From assembly GCF_028649655.1 (NCBI RefSeq), contig NZ_JAQSLN010000001.1, forward strand, positions 62,001 through 126,000: a stretch of 64,000 bases of DNA, read 5' to 3'. Source of the stretch: Halobacteriovorax sp. GB3 (GTDB lineage Bacteria > Bdellovibrionota > Bacteriovoracia > Bacteriovoracales > Bacteriovoracaceae). Shown here one piece after another: positions 8,684 to 17,368 of this stretch. The translations under genes and the position numbers were made by a program. A model generated the notes under the pieces. The model was not told the DNA's origin. It was given only the letters and a program-made list of their open reading frames with translations, and made no database searches. Positions within the stretch are counted from its first letter, which is position 1. The number at the start of each line of letters is the position of its first letter.

Positions 8684-10003
8684 ATGAGTAAGGAGCTATA
8701 TTTTAAAGACTTAGATGAGATTAAATGCTTTTTATCTAAAGCTGAGAGTTTTATTTTTGCCGGTTCTAAGACCTCCACCGTTATTTCCTTTGATGGGCTT
8801 AAAGAAAACCAAAAGATCTTAAATCTCTCTCAACTGCCAAAGAAATTAGAATTCTCTGAAGGAGTTCTTGTCGTTGAGGGCCCAGTAAGTTGGCAAGAGG
8901 CAAGCGTTTATCTTGAAAGTAAGGGGCGGGAAATTATGGCGCATCCCACTGATCATTGTGCTTGCGTCTTAGCAGGACTGGCAACATCGGCAACTGGTGA
9001 GAGGACTTTTCATTATGGCCCTATTCGCGATCAGATCCTTTGGCTTGAATATATGAATAATAATGGCGAAATACATCGACTTGATTATAACAAGGATCTC
9101 TTAGAGCTCAGTTTACTAAGACCTTTCAGAGAAGAACTATCTCTTTATCAGCAGCAGTGGAAACGCTATGAGGGCCTTAAAAATGCCCCTTATCCGCGTT
9201 TTGAAAGAGAAACTGACCTTATGATCGGAACAGAGGGGCAACTTGGCCTCATTACGAAAGCAGCCTTTAAAACGGCTCCAAGGCACACTAGTCATTTTCT
9301 TTATATTCAGACCCCACGCTGGCAAGAGTCCTTTTCACAGCATAAAATTCTCTTAGACTTTGCTCACGCAAATAGAGAGTCACTTCTCTGTGCAGAGTTA
9401 CTCGATGCTAACTCCCTGAGCTTTGCTCCCAAGGAGCTTCGTCCTTTTGAAAATGGTGATCTCATTTTTTTTGAAGTGGATGAGCCTCTTATAGAAACGA
9501 TTTATGAGAAACTAGCTCTGATTGAAGAGATCGACACCGAATCAATTCAAGTTGTCTCGAGAAATGTATGTCACGAACTTCGCGTTTCTATCCCAAGAGC
9601 AGTCAATGAAAGAAATGCGCGCCGAGGAGTTTTAAAAAAGGGGACGGATGCTCAGGTGCACCCGGATCAATTTGAAGAACTTATCGATATCTATCGAAGA
9701 CTTGATGAACAAGGTATTGATTCAATTCTCTTTGGTCATTTTGGAGACTGTCACCTTCACTTTAATTTTTTACTTAGCGCTGAACAAGAGAAGAAGTGCT
9801 ATGATTTATTAACGAACTTTTACCAGCAAATCCAAAAACTTAACGGTTCTCCTTTTGCAGAACATGGAATAGGGACGATTAAGTTAGAATATATTACGGA
9901 TTTCTATCCTGAGATTGTTAAAAGGGTCTTTTCTTTGTTAAAAAAGGAGTGTGATCCAAATAATATTTTCTTTCCAATGGGATTCATGGGAAATCGAGGT
10001 TAA
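8684..10003 (+). CDS. FAD-linked oxidase, glycolate/D-lactate dehydrogenase-like
   Basis: The 439-residue protein has the VAO/PCMH FAD-binding layout. An N-terminal FAD domain includes VVEGPVSWQEA and HPTDHCACVLAGLATSATG. A C-terminal FAD-oxidase domain includes FGHFGDCHLHFN, which matches the GHIGDGNLH metal/substrate motif of GlcD and Dld, and the ending CDPNNIFFPMG matches the family's DPxxIFNPG. It likely oxidises a 2-hydroxy acid and passes electrons to the respiratory chain; the substrate is not determinable. GGAG precedes the ATG at 8684 by 5 bases; a GTG at 8678 overlaps that site and is rejected. It sits 3 bp upstream of rsgA, probably co-transcribed. Confidence 0.85.
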   Translation: MSKELYFKDLDEIKCFLSKAESFIFAGSKTSTVISFDGLKENQKILNLSQLPKKLEFSEGVLVVEGPVSWQEASVYLESKGREIMAHPTDHCACVLAGLATSATGERTFHYGPIRDQILWLEYMNNNGEIHRLDYNKDLLELSLLRPFREELSLYQQQWKRYEGLKNAPYPRFERETDLMIGTEGQLGLITKAAFKTAPRHTSHFLYIQTPRWQESFSQHKILLDFAHANRESLLCAELLDANSLSFAPKELRPFENGDLIFFEVDEPLIETIYEKLALIEEIDTESIQVVSRNVCHELRVSIPRAVNERNARRGVLKKGTDAQVHPDQFEELIDIYRRLDEQGIDSILFGHFGDCHLHFNFLLSAEQEKKCYDLLTNFYQQIQKLNGSPFAEHGIGTIKLEYITDFYPEIVKRVFSLLKKECDPNNIFFPMGFMGNRG

Positions 10004-10006
10004 CTA

Positions 10007-10981
10007 GTGGCAAAAGCTCGCGTATACAAATCAGCTAAGAGAGAATTTACTTGTAGATTACTCGAAACCAAAGAACTTGTTCAGGCCAAAGCTTTAGGGA
10101 ATTTACTTAAAAAAGGTGAGAGCATTGTTGTTGGGGACTATGTCGAAGTTGAGATGATTGAAGAGACAAAAGAGTATGTCATCAGTAGCCTCTATGAAAG
10201 AAGTAGTGAAATCTTTCGAATTCTCATTCGCGAAGGAAAGAAGAAAGTCACGGCTTCCAATGTTGATACAATTGTTATCTTAACCTCAGTATCAAAACCT
10301 CAATATAAAAGAGGAATTGTCGATCGCTTCCTTGTAAGGGCCTTTCAATGGCAAGTCGAGCCCATTGTCATTTTTAATAAAATGGATGAATACAATAGCA
10401 AAGAGTTCGACCTCCAATTTGAGCAAGAACGGTTAAAAGATCTCAATGTGAAGTGTTTTGAAATTAGTGCTAAACAAAGTGCCTACGAGCCTCAATACCT
10501 AGAAAAAGGCTATAGAGATTTAAAAGAGTATCTCTCTGGTAAAACTTCTGTCTTTTTAGGACAGTCTGGAGTTGGAAAGAGCCAGACAATTACGGCCCTC
10601 TCTGAAGGAGAAGTGGAGCTTAAGACCAAGAAAGTTGGAAAAGTTGGGAAGGGATCTCACACGACAACTTGGTCTGAAATTATTGATTGTCATAATTTTG
10701 AACTGATAGATTCTCCAGGGATTCGTTCTTTCTCACTTGATGATATTACAAGTGAAGACCTTCTGAGCTTATTCCCAGATCTTGAAGAGTATGCAGTTCA
10801 CTGCAAGTTTAATGATTGCTCTCATGAGCCTTCTGCTAAGGGTTGCCGTTTTTGGAAACAAGACCTTGCTCCAGACTCTGAAAAGGGCTCTCTCGTTCAT
10901 TCGAGACTTGATTCTTATTGCCGATTTTTAGAGGAAATCTCAGAGACGACACATTGGCAAAAAAGCGATAAGTACTCGTAA
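10007..10981 (+). CDS. rsgA: Ribosome small-subunit GTPase RsgA
   Basis: This 324-residue circularly permuted GTPase assists late 30S subunit maturation. An OB-fold N-terminus is followed by G4 NKMD, G5-like EISAK, G1 GQSGVGKS and G3 DSPG in the permuted order. The C-terminal zinc site is seen in CKFNDCSHEPSAKGC. Translation starts at GTG 10007, 7 bases after a GAGGT site; no upstream ATG fits. It lies directly behind the FAD oxidase, so the two probably share an mRNA although their functions seem unrelated. Confidence 0.95.
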   Translation: MAKARVYKSAKREFTCRLLETKELVQAKALGNLLKKGESIVVGDYVEVEMIEETKEYVISSLYERSSEIFRILIREGKKKVTASNVDTIVILTSVSKPQYKRGIVDRFLVRAFQWQVEPIVIFNKMDEYNSKEFDLQFEQERLKDLNVKCFEISAKQSAYEPQYLEKGYRDLKEYLSGKTSVFLGQSGVGKSQTITALSEGEVELKTKKVGKVGKGSHTTTWSEIIDCHNFELIDSPGIRSFSLDDITSEDLLSLFPDLEEYAVHCKFNDCSHEPSAKGCRFWKQDLAPDSEKGSLVHSRLDSYCRFLEEISETTHWQKSDKYS

Positions 10982-10998
10982 TCTGTTGCATTTTTTCT

Positions 10999-11025
10999 TA
11001 AAGATTTTCTTTCTTTGTCCGATAA
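10999..11025 (+). promoter_or_regulatory. Candidate sigma-28 (FliA) promoter of the PilZ gene
   Basis: TAAAGATT, 11 bases, then TCCGATAA closely matches the FliA consensus TAAAGTTT-N11-GCCGATAA with exact spacing. It lies about 40 bp upstream of the PilZ start codon, which suits a short leader. Confidence 0.65.
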
Positions 11026-11065
11026 GATCCTAGAAGTAGACTAAGGTTTTATACGGGAGCTATGA

Positions 11066-11524
11066 ATGTCTGAAAACGTATTAAATTTCCAGAAAAAAAG
11101 AGAAGAAACAATTGAGAAGAAGAGAAGATCTTTTGAGCGTCTCTTGTTCCAAAACTTCTTGGGCGCATACACAGTGATCGATGCCCATGAAACAGTATAT
11201 CCAGTTGAACTTATTGATATTTCACAAGATGGATGTCTATTCCAAATCCCTTGGAACTTCAATAAAGATAAGAAATTCAACGACGACTTTGAAATTAAGA
11301 TGAGAATGTATTTTACGAAACATTCGTATATTCCTGTAATCGTTAATATTCGTTATGGTAAAGAGTTTGTCGATTCAGATGGACAAACTTATATGCACTA
11401 CGGATGTGAGTTTGATAAGTCTCTTCCTTCATTCGATGCAATGAGAAACTTCATCAATTTTATGTACTCATTTGCAGAGCACTCGGCCATTGATAAAGGC
11501 GATGTGAAAACATATTTTCTTTAA
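11066..11524 (+). CDS. PilZ-domain protein
   Basis: The 152-residue cytoplasmic protein has a Lys/Arg-rich helical start (about 10-25) and then a PilZ-like beta barrel. The DxSxxG motif is seen as DISQDGCLF, and the arginines KKRRSFER just before the barrel could supply the RxxxR half of the c-di-GMP site. That half is not canonical, so nucleotide binding is probable rather than certain. The flagellar-type promoter upstream points to a role in motility control, as for YcgR, but no YcgR-N domain is present. An ACGGGAGCT site precedes the ATG. A terminator follows at 11550. Confidence 0.75.
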   Translation: MSENVLNFQKKREETIEKKRRSFERLLFQNFLGAYTVIDAHETVYPVELIDISQDGCLFQIPWNFNKDKKFNDDFEIKMRMYFTKHSYIPVIVNIRYGKEFVDSDGQTYMHYGCEFDKSLPSFDAMRNFINFMYSFAEHSAIDKGDVKTYFL

Positions 11525-11549
11525 AAAAATAAAACATTTTTCAATAGAG

Positions 11550-11578
11550 GGCCCGCTAATAAGCGGGTCTTTTCTTTT
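11550..11578 (+). terminator. Rho-independent terminator
   Basis: The stem CCCGCT / AGCGGG with loop AATA is extended by G-T and G-C pairs and followed by TCTTTTCTTTT. Confidence 0.75.
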
Positions 11579-11612
11579 AAGAATGAGTGAGTCGTGGTAG
11601 TAGTCTAAGCCT

Positions 11613-12956
11613 ATGAAAATTGCAATTATTGGTAGTGGCCCCTTAGGACTTGAAGCGGCCATTCATTTTGAAAATCTTGGTGCAGCCGTTACTCTCTTTA
11701 TGGATGAAATTCCTGGAGGGCTCATTTATAAATTGAAAGATAATTTTTCTGATGTCGTTGTTCATTCTGACTTTGAAAAGGTCTCGACTAGAAGAGGGCG
11801 TGAAATTTCTGGTGCGACACTTCAAGGTGAAGTCACTTTAGGACAGTACAGTGAAGAGTATCTAGAAAAGCTTCTCCATGATCCGACACTCAATCTTGTG
11901 ATTAAAAAAGCTAAGGTTGAAAGAGTGCATAAGCGCTTTTTGAGTTTAGACGAGTCGGTTCAAGATAAATCGAGAATGCATGATCTTTTTAGAGTAATCT
12001 ACTCTGTAGATCCTAAAGAAAATATTTTAGAACAAGCACAAGCAAATCCAGAGGCATTCAAGCAATTAGGAGAGGACGTTTTGAAATCTCTTGAAAAGTC
12101 TGTTGAGGCCTTTGAAGATTTTGATATTGTTATTGATGCTACTGGAGTTTTCCATTCTCCTTACCCGATGGGAGCATCAGCTAGCTTTGCACTTAATGAA
12201 AAGAATTTGAAAGAAGAGAATCCAATTTATTATGGGGCAAAAGCTCTTTTAAAATTAGATGAAATTAAAAAGAATTCAAAAAATCTTGTGCTCATTGGCT
12301 CTGGTGAAACTGCCGCTGCTTGGCTCGTTGGACTAGAGAGTTGGTTGGAAGATGATTCGCATTCACTTTCTCTTGTAACGACAGAAACAACAATCTTTGA
12401 AAAACTCTCTAAAAACGAAAGTGGAAAGGGCATTTTTAAAAAAGCTCTTGGTGTTGTTGAGAGAAATCGAGAGAAATTAAGAGAAAAGATTATTCAATTT
12501 GAAAAAGATCTTCATCACTGGAGAGATTTAGAAGCACATATTAAAGCAAAAAAAACTCAGCCTGTTGAACCTAGATCACAGATCAACTTCTTAACTGGCT
12601 ATAACGTTTCAGCTTTAGATCGTCTTCTCGATAGGGAGGGGCTCTTTGTAACTCTTGAAATGAGTCCTTTTAGAGAGGATTATAATCCTGAAAAAGAAAT
12701 GGTTACTCTCGCAGCAGACACGATTCTGGTAGCGACTGGTCATTTTAAAGAGCCAACGCTTTTTAAAGGACTTCTCACGAAATATGATGAGATGAGAAAG
12801 TACCCTTTATCTGAAAAGGCAGAAACTTCTGAAAGTGGTTTTTACATAATCGGTGCAACAAAGAGAGCACATAATGATCGCTATAGTTTGGAGGATGGAC
12901 TTAAAGATATCGATTTGATTGAAAAAGATATTTTAAAGTTCTTTAGTCGAGCATGA
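11613..12956 (+). CDS. FAD/NAD(P)-binding flavoprotein oxidoreductase
   Basis: The 447-residue protein starts with a dinucleotide-binding fold, IIGSGPLGLEAA, for FAD. A second Rossmann motif at about residue 228 (VLIGSGETAAAW) would bind NAD(P)H, and an ATG-type motif (ILVATGHFKEP) is near residue 373. The arrangement resembles flavin monooxygenases and the ferredoxin-NADP reductase group, but I cannot name a substrate. The C-terminus (GFYIIGATKRAHNDRYS) carries the usual second FAD-contact segment. The last codon overlaps the following lipoprotein gene by 4 bp, so the two are translationally coupled. Confidence 0.75.
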   Translation: MKIAIIGSGPLGLEAAIHFENLGAAVTLFMDEIPGGLIYKLKDNFSDVVVHSDFEKVSTRRGREISGATLQGEVTLGQYSEEYLEKLLHDPTLNLVIKKAKVERVHKRFLSLDESVQDKSRMHDLFRVIYSVDPKENILEQAQANPEAFKQLGEDVLKSLEKSVEAFEDFDIVIDATGVFHSPYPMGASASFALNEKNLKEENPIYYGAKALLKLDEIKKNSKNLVLIGSGETAAAWLVGLESWLEDDSHSLSLVTTETTIFEKLSKNESGKGIFKKALGVVERNREKLREKIIQFEKDLHHWRDLEAHIKAKKTQPVEPRSQINFLTGYNVSALDRLLDREGLFVTLEMSPFREDYNPEKEMVTLAADTILVATGHFKEPTLFKGLLTKYDEMRKYPLSEKAETSESGFYIIGATKRAHNDRYSLEDGLKDIDLIEKDILKFFSRA

Positions 12957-13729
12957 AAAAAATAATATCGGCGCTCTTACTTTTCTCTCTTGTTAGCTGT
13001 ACATCGACGCAAGAGAAGAGTGATGAGACAAGGGCCTTAGAAAGGCGCAATTTAGAGGAATACTTTGTCGGAACAGGGGTTGTTTCCTATTTCCTTCCAA
13101 TTCTTCCTAAGTGGGCAAATAACTCTGTTGAGGGAAGTTGTAGACGTGCTAGGAGCATGCGATATTTAGACTACTCAAAAATGATGAGTAGTTTTAATTT
13201 AAATTACTCTCAGATAACTCAGTTTCAATTACATTATAATTCTCGCATCTGGTCTTCAATGTCTTTAAGTAATCTCGACTTCATTCCATTTAAAGATGCG
13301 GAAAGATTCTTCTATGAAGTTTCGGATAAAATCCATGCGGGAAGCCTACTTTTTAAGATGCCTCGTTATAAGAGAGTTCATCTTATTTGGATTGATGAGC
13401 TATTGGGTGATAGTAAAAAAATTGCTAAGTTAAAAAATAAATTGAAGGGTGGAGAACTGACAAAAGGTTATCCTGTTTTTGTTTCGCTTTGTATGGCGCG
13501 AGTGGATTTAGTTAACTTCATTAAGAGAAGGGGACTCGATATTGGCTCATATGAAATGCTAACTTATGAAATGATGAGCCCATATAGTTCTGAAGGTGAG
13601 ATGGGTCTTTCTCCTTTTATAGAAGTTGATTCTTTTTTTAAAGGAAAGCAGGTTTATTTTTACGGGAAGAGCTTACCAAGCTCAATTACAGCGAAGAAAA
13701 ATTTCTATTTTAGAAAGTTAAAATTATAA
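12953..13729 (+). CDS. Predicted lipoprotein, function unknown
   Basis: The 258-residue protein has a lipoprotein signal with LVSC (Cys16). No known domain is recognised. The mature part is mixed alpha/beta with one early Cys (GSCRRARSM) and a late Cys (SLCMARVDL). Its ATG overlaps the flavoprotein stop and it ends 11 bp before the cyclophilin gene, so the three probably form one operon. The common thread with a flavoprotein and a peptidyl-prolyl isomerase is unclear. Confidence 0.7.
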   Translation: MKKIISALLLFSLVSCTSTQEKSDETRALERRNLEEYFVGTGVVSYFLPILPKWANNSVEGSCRRARSMRYLDYSKMMSSFNLNYSQITQFQLHYNSRIWSSMSLSNLDFIPFKDAERFFYEVSDKIHAGSLLFKMPRYKRVHLIWIDELLGDSKKIAKLKNKLKGGELTKGYPVFVSLCMARVDLVNFIKRRGLDIGSYEMLTYEMMSPYSSEGEMGLSPFIEVDSFFKGKQVYFYGKSLPSSITAKKNFYFRKLKL

Positions 13730-13740
13730 GAGGAGTATTT

Positions 13741-14283
13741 ATGTTTGGTTTAGGTGGAACTAAGAAATCAGATTACAAAGAAGACCTAGAGAGAATTCAG
13801 GTAAAATTTCAAACGAATATGGGAGATTTTACAGCTGAGCTATACGCTAAAGAATGTCCAGAAACAGTTTGGAATTTCATCAATCTTGCTGAAGGTAGAC
13901 AAGAGACAAAAAAGGAAGGGCCTTTTTACGATGGTCTAACTTTTCACCGTGTTATCAGTGGTTTTGTTATTCAAGGTGGATGCCCAGATGGAAATGGAAT
14001 GGGTGGCCCTGGATACCGTTTTGAAGATGAATGCCTTCCTGAATTACGTCACGAGTCAGCTGGTATTCTTTCAATGGCCAACGCAGGTCCAGGAACAAAT
14101 GGATCTCAATTCTTTATTACACTTGGTCCAACTCCACACCTAGATGGACGCCATACTGTATTTGGTAAAGTCATTGATGGAATGGAGACAGTAAATGAAA
14201 TCGGAACAACTAAAACAGCAATGATGGACAAGCCTGTTTACGATGTTGTGATGGAAAAACTAACAGTTATCAGACCAGAATAA
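13741..14283 (+). CDS. Cyclophilin-type peptidyl-prolyl cis-trans isomerase
   Basis: The 180-residue protein has no signal peptide, so it is likely a cytoplasmic PpiB-like foldase. The cyclophilin core is complete: [13 protein letters not shown] with the catalytic Arg, [32 protein letters not shown], and [13 protein letters not shown] 16-residue N-terminal extension precedes the core. AGAGGAG lies ahead of the ATG. A bidirectional terminator follows. Confidence 0.93.
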   Translation: MFGLGGTKKSDYKEDLERIQVKFQTNMGDFTAELYAKECPETVWNFINLAEGRQETKKEGPFYDGLTFHRVISGFVIQGGCPDGNGMGGPGYRFEDECLPELRHESAGILSMANAGPGTNGSQFFITLGPTPHLDGRHTVFGKVIDGMETVNEIGTTKTAMMDKPVYDVVMEKLTVIRPE

Positions 14284-14291
14284 TCATATAG

Positions 14292-14324
14292 AAAAAAGTA
14301 GTCTCTTATGGAGACTACTTTTTA
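14292..14324. terminator. Bidirectional terminator
   Basis: The stem AAAAAGTAGTCTC / GAGACTACTTTTT has a 5-base loop, an A run on the left and a T run on the right. The right arm contains the stop codon of the convergent peptidase-like gene. Confidence 0.85.
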
Positions 14325-15184
14325 TCTTCTTCTCTTTCTACATACCAACATTTTGGACGAAGCCCATACTCATGGCCGCTATAGTCCGTACACATTCCTA
14401 AGTTGTAAAGCTTAAGGGATAGGTGATCGTCATTGGCCACATTACATAAAGTTCCAGCAAAGAGAGTATCAACTCTACATTGTGGGTTTGGGTAGTCGTT
14501 AAATAAGATAAACATCCTCACATAGGGATCTGGTGTATCGAGTTGTGGTCTTGTTGAAAGTCCTGAAAGATCGGCAAAGGTATAAGATATTTCTTCAATT
14601 GCCTTGATCTGTCTTAGGCAAAGAAAGTAATCAGCTTTATTCTTATAAACTGCCTTACATTTGTCCTTCCCAAGGGAAGGGATATCAAATCCTTCAATAA
14701 TCGCTTTGTTATTTGAATGTTTTTCTAACCTTTTAAAACACTTCATTGTCGAGAAGTAGTCGGCCTGTCCTTCTGAACTTGCTTGACTAAAAGGTTTCCA
14801 AGTAGGGGCTCCTCCAATGAGGTGTCCGATCTCATGGCATAGAACAAGTTTAAATGAATCTTCTGTTGTATGTTGATATCGAGCTAGACCGCCGAAAGCT
14901 CCTATTTCGTAGCTGACAATCTTTTTATTTTGATCAGTATTCTTTTTTGAGTAGGCATTGACTCGATCATTGTCCCAGAGTCTCTTTACAATTAGTGGGT
15001 AGCCTTCATGTTTTAAGATATGAGGTCCATAGATTGCTTCGATTTGATCAATAATCTTATTAAAAGTTCCTTCATCTAAGGCCTGAGATTTCTCAGTCGA
15101 AGGAATTCTCAAGTCGTTTTTTGGGATAAGAGAGGCCATTGAGTTAAAAGATAAAATGAAGGCTAGAGTTAAAAGTGCTTTCAT
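14315..15184 (-). CDS. Secreted zinc-metallopeptidase-like protein (HEXXH)
   Basis: The 289-residue protein has a signal peptide at about 1-18. The zinc motif HEIGH at 117-121 is followed by EGQADYF (Glu138, Asp142), a layout used by gluzincins in which the glutamate is the third ligand. The second half is Cys-rich (at least seven Cys), fitting disulphides outside the cytoplasm. I cannot assign a named peptidase family. Its ATG overlaps the recJ stop codon (TAATG), so it is coupled to recJ, which is odd for a secreted enzyme. Function in prey or envelope digestion is speculation. Confidence 0.75.
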   Translation of the reverse strand: MKALLTLAFILSFNSMASLIPKNDLRIPSTEKSQALDEGTFNKIIDQIEAIYGPHILKHEGYPLIVKRLWDNDRVNAYSKKNTDQNKKIVSYEIGAFGGLARYQHTTEDSFKLVLCHEIGHLIGGAPTWKPFSQASSEGQADYFSTMKCFKRLEKHSNNKAIIEGFDIPSLGKDKCKAVYKNKADYFLCLRQIKAIEEISYTFADLSGLSTRPQLDTPDPYVRMFILFNDYPNPQCRVDTLFAGTLCNVANDDHLSLKLYNLGMCTDYSGHEYGLRPKCWYVEREEDKK

Positions 15185-16902
15185 TAAAAATCTCCTGCCA
15201 CAACTTTATCAACCATTAATTGAATGTATTGATTACCGTTAAAGTAATTGAATCCAAGAGTGAAGTAGACAGTAAGCTCCTCTCCTTGCTCTTGAAGGCG
15301 AAAGAGTTCCTCTGGAGTTTGAAGACCCCACTTTCCAATATAGTTAAAACTGATACCTTTCAGTCTCATTTTTTTATCGAGAGATTGAAAATTCCATCGT
15401 ACGTGAACATCTTTAAGAAGATCATAGGTATCTAGTCTGAAACCTTTCATTTTGAAAATAGGTTTTGAATTTCCCATCCCGAATGGTTCAAGCTTATCAA
15501 GTTCTCTAATAAGTTGAGGAGTAACTTCATGTGGCTTGATTTCTACATCATAATAATCTTGCTGAGTTCTCTCGATAGCTGGAATATCTCTAAGAAGAGC
15601 AACCATTCTTTCTTTGAAAGTATCGAGGTTTTCTTTTGGCATAGAGAGTCCGGCAGCGGCCTTGTGACCACCAAACTTAATAAACAATTCACTATTTTCA
15701 TTAAGACAGTCAAAGAGATTAAGGTCTCCTGCACTTCTTGCTGAGGCCTTGATAATCCCTTCATTTTCGCTGTCTGAGAAAACTATTGCTGGAACTTTAA
15801 AAGTCTCAACGAGTTTAGAGGCAACAATTCCTATTACTCCCTCATGAAAGTGAGGAGCGTAGACAATACTAATGAGGTGCTCTCCATCTCTCATTGAATC
15901 AAGAACCTGATCTTTGGCCTCTTGGAAGACTTCATTTTGAATGATCTTTCTTTCTCTATTACAAATGTCGAGTTGATTATAAAGTTCAAAGGCTTCTTTG
16001 TGATTATCAGAAATAAGAAGTTTTAGTGCTGCTTCAGGGTGATCAAGACGGCCCTTTGAATTAATGAGTGGACCGATATTAAATGACAGTTTCTCGCTTG
16101 GAACAAGGGGGCGCTTTCTTTCTTCTGGAGTGAAGAATGCTTTAATTCCTTCGTAGTTTGTATTTTTAATTTGAAGCAGTCCATGGCGAACAATCTTCAA
16201 ATTGGCTGAGTTTAATTTTGCTAAGTCACAAATGGTACCAATGGCAGCAAATTGAAGGAGTGGGTAGAGAGAAGGAACTTTATTTCCTCTTTTTATTAGG
16301 TCCTCTCTTACTTTTACACAAACGGCAAAAGCAACTGTAACACCGGCAAGAGCTCTAAGGGGAGAGTCCTTAGGTTCATCTCTTCTATTTGGGTTAACGA
16401 CCGAGTATGCTTTAGGCATTTCATCTCTGGCGTCCTTATGGTGATCAGTAATGATGAGATCTAAACCTTTCTCTTTTGCATAATCGGCCGCTTCATTATT
16501 GGTAATTCCGCAGTCGACAGTAATGAGGAGATTAATTCCCTTTTCAATGGCACTATCAATTGAAGGTGGGTGAATACCATAACCTTCAATGAAACGACTT
16601 GGTTGAATGAGCTGGCACTCAGTACCAAGCATTTTGAAGAAATGGTAGAAAAGAGCGCAAGAGGTTGTACCGTCTACGTCGTAGTCTCCATATATTCCGA
16701 TCGTTTCATTATTATCAAGGGCCTCAATAATTCGCTTAGAAGTAACTTCCATATCCTGCATATCAGTGAGGTTGGGAAGTGCTTTAAGATCCCATGAAAG
16801 AAATTCTTCAATCTCTTTTGGTCCCATTGACCTTTTTTGAAAAAGTCTTTGAATTACTGGTGAAAATTGTTGTGAAGTTGTCGTATTTGTATCTAGGCTC
16901 AT
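15184..16902 (-). CDS. recJ: Single-stranded-DNA-specific exonuclease RecJ
   Basis: The 572-residue length is normal for RecJ, a 5'-3' ssDNA exonuclease used in recombination and mismatch repair. The DHH catalytic core shows YGDYDVDGTTS, VDCGITN, ITDHHKDA and NPNRRDE. The DHHA1 part shows FGGHKAAAGLSM, and a C-terminal OB-fold starts near 460 (DVEIKPHEVTPQLI). All Asp/His metal ligands seen in the family are present. It is the first gene of a two-gene run with the secreted peptidase-like gene. Confidence 0.96.
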   Translation of the reverse strand: MSLDTNTTTSQQFSPVIQRLFQKRSMGPKEIEEFLSWDLKALPNLTDMQDMEVTSKRIIEALDNNETIGIYGDYDVDGTTSCALFYHFFKMLGTECQLIQPSRFIEGYGIHPPSIDSAIEKGINLLITVDCGITNNEAADYAKEKGLDLIITDHHKDARDEMPKAYSVVNPNRRDEPKDSPLRALAGVTVAFAVCVKVREDLIKRGNKVPSLYPLLQFAAIGTICDLAKLNSANLKIVRHGLLQIKNTNYEGIKAFFTPEERKRPLVPSEKLSFNIGPLINSKGRLDHPEAALKLLISDNHKEAFELYNQLDICNRERKIIQNEVFQEAKDQVLDSMRDGEHLISIVYAPHFHEGVIGIVASKLVETFKVPAIVFSDSENEGIIKASARSAGDLNLFDCLNENSELFIKFGGHKAAAGLSMPKENLDTFKERMVALLRDIPAIERTQQDYYDVEIKPHEVTPQLIRELDKLEPFGMGNSKPIFKMKGFRLDTYDLLKDVHVRWNFQSLDKKMRLKGISFNYIGKWGLQTPEELFRLQEQGEELTVYFTLGFNYFNGNQYIQLMVDKVVAGDF

Positions 16903-16953
16903 GCGGCCTAGACTAGCATGATTGAAGGGGCTTGGTAAGCGAAACTAAGTCGC

Positions 16954-17199
16954 TTACCAGATAACTGAAATCCCTTTAACTAGGTCTTCTTCGTGCATCT
17001 CGTCAATATGGCAAAAGAGGTTTCTAAACTCTTCGCTATTCTTTGCATGAACTTTGGAAAAATAGTTACTTGGGAGAAAAGACTTGTTGCAGCAATTGCA
17101 CTTTTCAATTTCTCTCGTTGATTCCATCATATGTCCACATGAGTGGCATTTTTTAATTAAAACTCTTGTTGCTGTTCTGAGGTTAACTTCTTGTTTCAT
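16954..17199 (-). CDS. Small zinc-ribbon-like protein, function unknown
   Basis: The 81-residue protein carries two CxxC knuckles about 15 residues apart (KCHSCGHMM and KCNCCNKSF), a likely zinc ribbon. The C-terminal half is acidic (HIDEMHEEDLVKGI). AAGGAC lies 6 bases before the ATG at 17199; a start 12 codons upstream has no better site. No partner is evident. DNA, RNA or protein contact are all possible. Confidence 0.65.
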   Translation of the reverse strand: MKQEVNLRTATRVLIKKCHSCGHMMESTREIEKCNCCNKSFLPSNYFSKVHAKNSEEFRNLFCHIDEMHEEDLVKGISVIW

Positions 17200-17368
17200 A
17201 ATTAAGTCCTTTTTGACAAACTGCCTCCATTGCATAGTACTCCCTCAATCCCTTGAAAGAATCCCTAGATAAAAATCTTGTCGATAGTTTGAAAAAAAAA
17301 ATTAGGAAAAAAGGAAAAATTTGCCGGAAAAAGTAATGGCCGACTGGGGAATTCGGCCATTAAGTATT

